From Caldilineaceae bacterium (GTDB lineage Bacteria > Chloroflexota > Anaerolineae > Caldilineales > Caldilineaceae): a DNA stretch of 24,454 nucleotides. Position numbers and translations under genes: made by a program. Of the stretch, positions 1 through 7,185 are shown one piece after another. Where the stretch lies: positions 1 to 24,454 of the forward strand of contig JAPPKT010000193.1 in assembly GCA_028819675.1 (NCBI GenBank). The letters run 5' to 3'. Each line of letters begins with the position of its first letter. Within the stretch, counting starts at the first letter, position 1. The notes beneath the pieces are model-generated. The model had not been told where the DNA came from. It did not search any database and was given only the letters and a program-made list of their open reading frames with translations.

Positions 1-472
1 GGGGGGGCCCCCCCCCCCCCCCACGCCCCCTCTCCTACAACACGCCTCATCGACCTGGTGTCAATATTGGTTATTGGTGCCTATTTGAAGGTGCCTGGCC
101 AGACCGCGTCCCGCGCCAGTCCCATCAGATCCCCGCAGGTGCCGCCCTTGTGCCTGCCCTCGCTCCCTCTCCAACTGACGGTCTCCATCGTACCGCCAGG
201 TCTGGCGCCTGCACTGTGTCCCGCATAAAGACGGTAAAGAACGCCAGCCACCGCTGGCACTGATTCCCCGCCAAACTGTTCCCACCCCAAAATCTGGGAT
301 GCACCCGATGGCAATGGCGGGCAATAGGTTAGGTAAAGTGGGCCCGTTCGCACGCGGGCCTGACTGAGCTGAGGCAAGTCGGCTGAAGCGTTTACACGCT
401 TGCTTTTCTGGCGGAGTAACGGCAATATGCTGAGGAAAGCAGACACCAGCCAAAGCTGTGAGAGGAAAACAT
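1..472. other. Leading region without a recognisable gene
   Basis: The first 22 bases are seven G followed by fifteen C, which looks like a contig edge or sequencing artefact rather than biology. The remaining sequence has open frames on the minus strand (for example 81-446), but their translations show no domain, no signal and no ribosome binding site that I recognise. Near the right end lies the inverted repeat AAGCG-TTTACA-CGCTT, listed separately. The rest is probably the leader of the DapA-family gene plus intergenic DNA. Confidence 0.5.
386..401. promoter_or_regulatory. Inverted repeat, possible operator upstream of the DapA-family gene
   Basis: The sequence reads AAGCG (386-390), TTTACA (391-396), CGCTT (397-401), a perfect 5-bp dyad about 70 bp before the next start codon. 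The central CGTTTACACG resembles the half-sites bound by LacI/GalR-type regulators of sugar genes, so an operator role is possible. The dyad is short and is followed by a T-rich stretch (TGCTTTTC), so a weak terminator hairpin is an alternative. No regulator gene lies in the window. Confidence 0.25.
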
Positions 473-1372
473 ATGCCGACCAGCAATATGCAAGGCGTGT
501 ACCCGATCCTGGTCACGCCCTTCCATGAGGATTCGCAGATCGATGAGGAAAGCCTGCGCCGGTTGATCGACTTCAATCTTGATGCCGGAGTTCACGGGTT
601 GGGGGTTGCCCTGGGAAGTGAGGTCTATAAGCTGACCGAGGCGGAACGAGCTTGGATGACCCGCGTCGTTGTGGACCAGGTCGCAGGTCGTGTCCCGGTG
701 GTTATCAATACAGGAGCGAATGGAACAGACCTGGCCGTTCATTACAGCCGTATGGCGCATGAGAACGGGGCCGACGCGCTGATGGTGCTGCCGCCGTCCT
801 TCTTTCCCGCAGGGCCGAACGAGATTGCAGCCTACTACCGTGCCATCTCGGATGCTGTTCCCTTGCCGATCTTCATCCAGGACGTGGCCGCGTCGCAGAT
901 TTCTGCTGGCCTGGCAAGGAGGCTGGCCGAGGAGTGTGAATGGGTCCAGTATATCAAAGTAGAGAGTTTCCCCGTGGTAGAGAAGGTGGCGGCAATGTCG
1001 GCCGAAGCGGGTGATGTGTTGACGGTTTTCGGCGGCGCCGGGGGCGGCTACTTTATCGAAGAGATGCGCCGCGGCTCGGTTGGGACAATGCCGTTCTGTA
1101 CCCAGCCCGAGGCATTTGTAGATATATGGGACCGGGTGCAGGCAGGGGATGAGGCGGGCGCGTGGGAGACATTTAACAAGCAACTCGTGCCGATAGCCCG
1201 CCTGAGTGCCCAGGGCGCGGGCCTGTTTCACGGCGTACATAAGGAGATTCTCGTCCATCGCGGCGTGATTGGGACGGCGGTTGTCAGGGCGCCTGCTGCA
1301 TCGATAAACCCGCTGACGAGGCAGGAGTTGGGAACGCTATTGGAGGAACTGTATCCGAACGGCGAGCAATGA
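473..1372 (+). CDS. Dihydrodipicolinate synthase (DapA)-family lyase/dehydratase
   Basis: A TIM-barrel enzyme of the DapA/N-acetylneuraminate lyase family, about 299 residues, which is full length. The Schiff-base lysine is K162 in YIKVES. The N-terminal strand GVYPILVTPF is typical. The family's GTTGE loop is replaced by ALGSEVYKLTEAER, and the tyrosine of the YNVP motif reads glutamine in IQDVA (about residue 136). The enzyme is therefore unlikely to be the lysine-biosynthetic DapA; a 2-keto-3-deoxy-sugar-acid aldolase or dehydratase is more likely. I chose the ATG at 473, because AGAGG (461-465) lies seven bases before it. An in-frame GTG at 458 would place that ribosome binding site inside the gene. 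The enolase-superfamily gene follows 81 bp downstream on the same strand, which fits sugar-acid catabolism. The substrate is not readable from sequence. Confidence 0.85.
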   Translation: MPTSNMQGVYPILVTPFHEDSQIDEESLRRLIDFNLDAGVHGLGVALGSEVYKLTEAERAWMTRVVVDQVAGRVPVVINTGANGTDLAVHYSRMAHENGADALMVLPPSFFPAGPNEIAAYYRAISDAVPLPIFIQDVAASQISAGLARRLAEECEWVQYIKVESFPVVEKVAAMSAEAGDVLTVFGGAGGGYFIEEMRRGSVGTMPFCTQPEAFVDIWDRVQAGDEAGAWETFNKQLVPIARLSAQGAGLFHGVHKEILVHRGVIGTAVVRAPAASINPLTRQELGTLLEELYPNGEQ

Positions 1373-1453
1373 GTGAAAGGGAATGCGAGGAAAAGGCCGC
1401 ACCGCTGGTCGAATTGATCGTCTGAACATCTATGAGAGGAAGGTTGAGGGACG

Positions 1454-2605
1454 ATGAAGATAGTAGACATACAGGTGGTTCCGTTTCGCGTCGTGCGTGA
1501 GCAGTTTCATCAGGGCAGGTATAGCTTTCCGCGTGAGGTAACGCAGACGCTGATGAAGGTGATTACTGATGAGGGCGCAGAAGGATACTATTTTGGCGGG
1601 CATGGACATGGCGACGCCGACGGGTTGACGCCGGAAGACCGGGCCCAGATGGAAGGACGGCTCAAAAATATGGTTGTGGGGGAGGACCCCTATGACCGTG
1701 AGCGGTTCTGGCACTGGATGTGGGTGGCAAACGTCCCTGAGCATCTGCTCAGTGCGCTCGACTGCGCCCTGTGGGATCTCCAGGCGAGGGCTATGGACCT
1801 GCCGCTCTACAAGCTGCTGGGCGGCTGCCGGGATAAAGTGAAGGCGTACGCGAGCACCTTTCCAAATGTGGGGAGCGTGGAAGACTATGCTGCGCACGCT
1901 GTAGCTTGCAAGGAGGAGGGGTATACGCACTACAAAATCCACCCCTACTATTTCTGGAATCCGGTGACGCACGAGGCGGTACCGGGGCGGCCGTCGCATA
2001 TTGAGAAGGACATAGAAGTGTGCCGGGCGGTGCGGGCCGCCGTCGGCGACGACATGGTGCTGAGCTACGACCCGTGGGGTACCTACCGGACCTATGAGGA
2101 GGCGTACAAAGTCGGGCGCGTGCTGGAGGAGCTGGGCTACTACTGGTACGAGCACCCGATGAACGAGTATAGGGTGCAGCCCTACATAAAGCTGTGCCGC
2201 GAGCTGGATATTCCAATCCTATCGCCTGAGATCGCCGCCGGTAGCCTGTATACGCGCGCCGACTGGATACTACGAGGCGCTTCGGACATGACGAGGATCG
2301 ACGTGCTGCGCGGCGGAATCACCGGAGTGCGCAAGATGGTTGCGGTCGCGGAGGCGTTCGGCGTCAAGTGCGAAATCCACATGAGCGGTTTCGCGAACCT
2401 GCAGATCCTGGGTTCGACGAGCGAGGACACGTGTGAATACTACGAACGCGGGCTGCTGGCGCCGGGAATCGACTGCAATACGCCGCCGCCCTATCTGAAG
2501 GACATCGGTGACAGGATGGATAGCGAGGGATATGTCCACTTGCCGCAGGAACCGGGCATGGGTTACCAGATCAATTGGGACTATATCGAAGACAATCTGG
2601 TTTGA
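1454..2605 (+). CDS. Mandelate racemase/muconate lactonizing enzyme family protein (enolase superfamily)
   Basis: A 383-residue, full-length member of the enolase superfamily, probably a sugar-acid dehydratase or racemase acting in the cytoplasm. Visible motifs are K161-I-H163 at the end of barrel strand 2, the three metal ligands D206 (SYDPWG), E233 (WYEHP) and E259 (LSPEIAAG), and the mandelate-racemase-type Asp-His pair D283 (IDVLRGGITG) and H309 (CEIHMSG). The usual KxK reads KxH, which argues against a simple mandelate racemase. The start ATG is preceded by GAGG-rich sequence (1436-1450). With the upstream DapA-family gene it forms a plausible two-step dehydratase/aldolase unit for an acid sugar. 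The exact substrate is unknown. Confidence 0.88.
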   Translation: MKIVDIQVVPFRVVREQFHQGRYSFPREVTQTLMKVITDEGAEGYYFGGHGHGDADGLTPEDRAQMEGRLKNMVVGEDPYDRERFWHWMWVANVPEHLLSALDCALWDLQARAMDLPLYKLLGGCRDKVKAYASTFPNVGSVEDYAAHAVACKEEGYTHYKIHPYYFWNPVTHEAVPGRPSHIEKDIEVCRAVRAAVGDDMVLSYDPWGTYRTYEEAYKVGRVLEELGYYWYEHPMNEYRVQPYIKLCRELDIPILSPEIAAGSLYTRADWILRGASDMTRIDVLRGGITGVRKMVAVAEAFGVKCEIHMSGFANLQILGSTSEDTCEYYERGLLAPGIDCNTPPPYLKDIGDRMDSEGYVHLPQEPGMGYQINWDYIEDNLV

Positions 2606-2614
2606 ACGGCGAAA

Positions 2615-2642
2615 GCCGCGGGTCGGGCAAGCCCGCCGCGGC
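2615..2642. terminator. GC-rich hairpin downstream of the enolase-superfamily gene
   Basis: GCCGCGG (2615-2621) pairs with CCGCGGC (2636-2642), and inside this CGGG (2024-2027 offset, i.e. 2624-2627) pairs with CCCG (2632-2635), with a two-base GT bulge on one side and the loop CAAG. It starts about ten bases after the stop codon. There is no T tract, so it may act as a transcript-end stabiliser as much as a terminator. Confidence 0.5.
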
Positions 2643-2659
2643 AATAGGGTAGGAATCGT

Positions 2660-2685
2660 GCGGCGGGGAAACCACGCCCCGCCGC
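2660..2685. terminator. Perfect 9-bp hairpin between convergent genes
   Basis: GCGGCGGGG (2660-2668) and CCCCGCCGC (2677-2685) are perfect complements around an eight-base loop. The hairpin sits between two convergent gene ends (2605 and 2705), so it can serve both directions. No T tract follows on either strand. Very similar GC hairpins may recur elsewhere in the genome as intergenic repeats, which cannot be checked from one window. Confidence 0.6.
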
Positions 2686-2704
2686 TGTCGATGCAGTTGC
2701 CGAA

Positions 2705-3730
2705 TCAGAATGCTACGCCCAACTTTACATTCTCCTCCGGCGCATTCGCGATCTTGGGATATTCTCTGAGCAGGTCGTCGAAGGGGACGACGGGCTGGAC
2801 GACGGGTTCCGACTTGAGGCTGCCGTCGCAGAGGAGGCGCCACACCACCGAGAAGAGGCGGTTTTCGTCCCAGTTGGGGTATTCGGGATTGGGTTCGCTG
2901 CAAGCACGGGAGAAGACGATAGTTGGGCGGTTGAAGTGGGCTTCAGCACCCAGGTCGAGGCCGGCCGGGTAGCTGCCGGGCCAGGCGCCGGCAACGACTG
3001 TTCCCAGGTAGGCGACGCCTCGAAGGGCGGCCTGCAACGCGCTGAAATGGCCGCTGTAGTCTACACAGACATCGGCGCCGCGCTTGTTTGTGGCCAGCTT
3101 GATTTCAAGTCCGGCGTCGCACGCGGTCGGGTCCATGACGATATCTGCGCCGCACTCCTCTGCCACGTCGCGGCGGAGGATAATGGGATCGACCGCTATG
3201 ACGGGGTAGGCGCCTGCCAGTTTGGCAAGCTGAACGACGAAGAGCCCGATGGCGCCCATTCCAAAGACCGCGACCGCGTCACCAAGGCGGATGTGGCCGT
3301 CGCGGACGGCGCCGAGCGCGAAGTCGGCCGGGTCGAGGCAGACGGCCGCCTGCCACGGAACGCCGTCGGGCAGTCTGCGGGCGTGTTGGGCGGGCCAAAC
3401 GTGTTCCTGGCGGAAGGAGCCGTGGGCAAAGACCGTATCTCCGAGACTGATGTCCTGGACCTCTTTGCCGATCTCGGTCACCTCGCCAACGCACATGTTG
3501 CCCAGCCCGTTTGGATACTTCACCATCTGGCTTTCCTGCGTGAAGATATGCAGCTCGCCATCGTAGTTGCCGCGATGGCCGGCATAGCCTTGGAACATGG
3601 CCATTTCCGAGCCGTGTTTGGCCGCACCAAAGCGACTGCGGACGCGAATCTGGTCTGGACTTAGGGGAGGGCTTTCATATTCGCGGAATGCGACTTCCTC
3701 TCGGGCGGGGGCGATGAGCTCGGTGGGCAT
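2705..3730 (-). CDS. Medium-chain dehydrogenase/reductase (MDR) family oxidoreductase
   Basis: A 341-residue NAD(P)-dependent alcohol/polyol dehydrogenase-like protein. The Rossmann motif is GMGAIG (157-162), followed by D181 (IAVDP), which favours NAD over NADP. The N-terminal catalytic domain lacks the usual catalytic-zinc cysteine: the family's CxSD region reads AKHGSEM (about 37-43). The four-cysteine structural zinc loop near residue 100 is also absent. It is thus probably a zinc-independent member, as in the BchC/bi-domain oxidoreductase-like branches. The start ATG has a strong AGGAGG (3737-3742) six bases upstream. Its promoter candidate lies in the divergent region before 3896. The neighbours suggest a role in sugar or polyol oxidation; the substrate is unknown. 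Confidence 0.82.
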   Translation of the reverse strand: MPTELIAPAREEVAFREYESPPLSPDQIRVRSRFGAAKHGSEMAMFQGYAGHRGNYDGELHIFTQESQMVKYPNGLGNMCVGEVTEIGKEVQDISLGDTVFAHGSFRQEHVWPAQHARRLPDGVPWQAAVCLDPADFALGAVRDGHIRLGDAVAVFGMGAIGLFVVQLAKLAGAYPVIAVDPIILRRDVAEECGADIVMDPTACDAGLEIKLATNKRGADVCVDYSGHFSALQAALRGVAYLGTVVAGAWPGSYPAGLDLGAEAHFNRPTIVFSRACSEPNPEYPNWDENRLFSVVWRLLCDGSLKSEPVVQPVVPFDDLLREYPKIANAPEENVKLGVAF

Positions 3731-3792
3731 GGGAATCCTCCTGGAGGCGGTGACCCGGTTGGGAGCAGCCAGTTTCGACTCTTAAGTTGCTG

Positions 3793-3821
3793 ATTGTACA
3801 TCCTTCCTACTCCGTCGACAA
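3793..3821 (-). promoter_or_regulatory. Candidate sigma70 promoter for the MDR gene
   Basis: On the minus strand, TTGTCG (complement of 3816-3821) is followed after 17 bases by TACAAT (complement of 3793-3798). These match the -35 and -10 consensus at four and five of six positions. The start of transcription would be near 3786, giving a leader of about 55 bases before the ATG at 3730. Confidence 0.45.
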
Positions 3822-3895
3822 TTGTGTAAGCGGGATCCGCTGTGCTATTCTATTTTCGCTTCTGACAAACCATACCTCCTCCTCCTGCAAAAACC

Positions 3896-4882
3896 ATGCC
3901 GCTCTGGTTGACACGAAACGACGTTGAGAAACTCCTGGATATGCCGTCCGCGATCGAGGCAGTGGGAGAAGCCTTCCGACTGATATACGAGGGCGAGGCG
4001 GAATTGCCTGTGCGCGCCAACATACCGGTTGCAAGGCATGAGGGGAGCTTGATGTCCATGCCTGCCTACTTGGGCGGTGAGATGGATGCGCTGGGGGCCA
4101 AACTGATCTCCTTCTACGGGAAGAACCCGACGCGGCGAGGGCTGCCGGCGATTCAGGGGAACGTAGTGCTCTTCGACGGCAGAACCGGGGCCTTGCTGGC
4201 CCTGATGGATGCCGGATATCTGACGGCGATGCGGACCGGGGCGTCCGGGGGCGTTGCGACGCGCTATTTGGCGAAGGAGGACGCGCGGACGCTAACCATC
4301 TTTGGCAGCGGCGTGCAGGCCCCGTACCAGGTGGAGGCAGCGCTGTGCGAGCGGGCCATCGAGCGCGTATTTGTCCTGTCGCGGACGCCGGCAAATGCGG
4401 AGGCACTCGCAGTCAAGTTGGAGCAGATGTTCAACGTCTCGGCCCAGGGGACCGTCGATGTCAAAATGGCAGTTGAAGCGGCCGATATTCTGGTCACGGC
4501 AACAAGCACCCACGAACCTCTCTTCGATGGCGGCCTGTTGCGACCCGGTGTGCACATTTCCGGAATTGGTTCGCACCTTCCCTACGCAAGTGAAGTGGAT
4601 GCCAGCGCAGTGCGACGGGCCAAGGTTGTGGTCGATCAGAAGAGCGCATGTCTGGCCGAGGCTGGCGATCTGATCCGCCCGATCGAGGACGGTGTGTACG
4701 ATGCCAGCCGGATTCACGCCGAGATCGGAGCGATTGTTGCCGGGGACAAGCCTGGACGCGAGGGCGACGACGAGATAACTTTTTTCAAGTCGGTTGGCCT
4801 GGCAGCGCAGGATGTAGCGGTTGCCCGCGTGGTCTACGCCAAAGCGCTGGCGCAGGGCGCAGGCACTGAGTTGGACCGGTAA
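3896..4882 (+). CDS. Ornithine cyclodeaminase/mu-crystallin family protein
   Basis: A 328-residue, full-length NAD(P)-dependent enzyme of the ornithine cyclodeaminase/mu-crystallin family. Members include ornithine cyclodeaminase, archaeal-type alanine dehydrogenase and imine (Delta1-pyrroline) reductases. Seen motifs are GAKLISFY with K69 and AMRTGASGG with R113 for substrate binding, the nucleotide loop GSGVQA (137-142), [13 protein letters not shown] (223-235), and the C-terminal [12 protein letters not shown]. The Asp-containing ornithine-specific motif of true cyclodeaminases is not evident, so an imine or keto-imine reductase is equally possible. The start is set by the family N-terminus, yet no Shine-Dalgarno precedes it: the leader instead carries four CCT repeats (3875-3886). 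The GNAT gene follows after only 8 bp and is probably co-transcribed. Confidence 0.85.
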   Translation: MPLWLTRNDVEKLLDMPSAIEAVGEAFRLIYEGEAELPVRANIPVARHEGSLMSMPAYLGGEMDALGAKLISFYGKNPTRRGLPAIQGNVVLFDGRTGALLALMDAGYLTAMRTGASGGVATRYLAKEDARTLTIFGSGVQAPYQVEAALCERAIERVFVLSRTPANAEALAVKLEQMFNVSAQGTVDVKMAVEAADILVTATSTHEPLFDGGLLRPGVHISGIGSHLPYASEVDASAVRRAKVVVDQKSACLAEAGDLIRPIEDGVYDASRIHAEIGAIVAGDKPGREGDDEITFFKSVGLAAQDVAVARVVYAKALAQGAGTELDR

Positions 4883-4890
4883 CGTGTCGG

Positions 4891-5895
4891 ATGGCGGAAT
4901 CGTCAGCGGCGCCAGAGCCCGATCTGATCGCGTTCGATGCGGAGAATACCGAGCACCTGCGGTGGACGGTGGCGGTCTGGAACGACGCCGCCAATAACAG
5001 CATTCCCCTCACCGAGAGATTCCTGAAGTACAGTTTCACAGAAGATGCTGGTGTAGAACGGGCGGGCCGCATTGCGTTCGTGCAAGGCCGGCCCGCCGGT
5101 TTTGTGCTATGCAGCGCTCATCCCGGCGCGCCGCCGGCGATGCGTACCGAAATAACCGGCTGGATTGAGGCGATCGCGGTGGTACCAATCTACCAGAGGA
5201 AGGGGGTCGGGAGGAGGCTGCTGGTTTGGGCTGAGAACTGGCTGGACGCACAGGAGAATCGTTCTGCCCCCGGCATTTTGAAAGTGGGCGGAGGGCCGCG
5301 TCACTTTGTGCCTGGCGTACAAGCCGGGTCCTATGCCGAAGCCTTTTTCTTGGCATCTGGCTTCGAATATGAAGATGACCCCTTTACATGGGACGTGGCG
5401 CGATCTCTCAGCGACTACAGTCCGCCGTTGCTCGACCATGTACCCGCGGCAGCGCGCCCGGGTCAGCCGGGCCAAGAAGGAGATGTATTGGGCTTTCTGG
5501 CCAGTGAGTTTCCGGGAAGGTGGCACTGGCAGGCTGAGAGGTTTCTGGACGAGGGCGGACGGATCTCGGACTTCATGCTGCTCTGGACGGAGGATGGAGT
5601 GCAGGGATCTTGCCGGTTAACGTTTGAAGACTCGGCCAATCCGATTGACCGCTACTTCCCGTACCAGCTGCCGCGCCCGTGGGGACAGCTTGGTTGGATC
5701 GGGATAAGCGCGCATTTGCGAGGGCAGGGGCTGGGCATCTATCTGCTGGATGCTGGGCTGAGGCGGCTGCACAACAGCGGAGTCAACGGGTGCGTAATCG
5801 ACTGGACCACGCTACTCGACTTTTACGGCAAGTGCGGGTTCCGTCCCTATCGGAAGTGGGCTAAGCTTGGACGTACCAGGGGCGGCAATAGGTAG
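4891..5895 (+). CDS. Tandem GNAT-family N-acetyltransferase
   Basis: A 334-residue protein with two GNAT acyltransferase domains in a row. The first has acetyl-CoA-binding motif A at 98-111 (VPIYQRKGVGRRLL), preceded by the strand WIEAIAV. The second has HLRGQGLGIYLLD at 275-287 followed by the terminal FYGKCGFRPY typical of GNAT motif B. Such duplicated proteins usually have one active and one structural half. The acceptor substrate cannot be predicted. It begins 8 bp after the ornithine cyclodeaminase-family gene with a weak ribosome binding site and ends 30 bp before anmK, so the three genes look like one transcription unit. Confidence 0.8.
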   Translation: MAESSAAPEPDLIAFDAENTEHLRWTVAVWNDAANNSIPLTERFLKYSFTEDAGVERAGRIAFVQGRPAGFVLCSAHPGAPPAMRTEITGWIEAIAVVPIYQRKGVGRRLLVWAENWLDAQENRSAPGILKVGGGPRHFVPGVQAGSYAEAFFLASGFEYEDDPFTWDVARSLSDYSPPLLDHVPAAARPGQPGQEGDVLGFLASEFPGRWHWQAERFLDEGGRISDFMLLWTEDGVQGSCRLTFEDSANPIDRYFPYQLPRPWGQLGWIGISAHLRGQGLGIYLLDAGLRRLHNSGVNGCVIDWTTLLDFYGKCGFRPYRKWAKLGRTRGGNR

Positions 5896-5925
5896 CCCGA
5901 AATTCAGAACCGGAAGTCTCTCCCT

Positions 5926-7152
<1,227 letters not shown>

Positions 7153-7185
7153 ATGGACCCTGTTCTCCTCGCAGCGGGGCTTTGA

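Noticed and set aside
1..22. G7-C15 homopolymer run at the window start
   Set aside because: Most likely a contig-edge or sequencing artefact; no biological repeat of this form continues inward.
81..446. Minus-strand open frame of 121 codons
   Set aside because: No recognisable domain, membrane pattern or ribosome binding site; reads like a chance frame in GC-rich DNA.
1224..1239. parS-like sequence beginning TGTTTCACG
   Set aside because: Only the left half matches the palindrome (about 12 of 16 positions) and it lies inside a coding region far from parB.
7153..7185. Possible terminator CCCTG...CAGCGGG between anmK and priA ends
   Set aside because: Stem is short and bulged, without a T tract; too weak to annotate.
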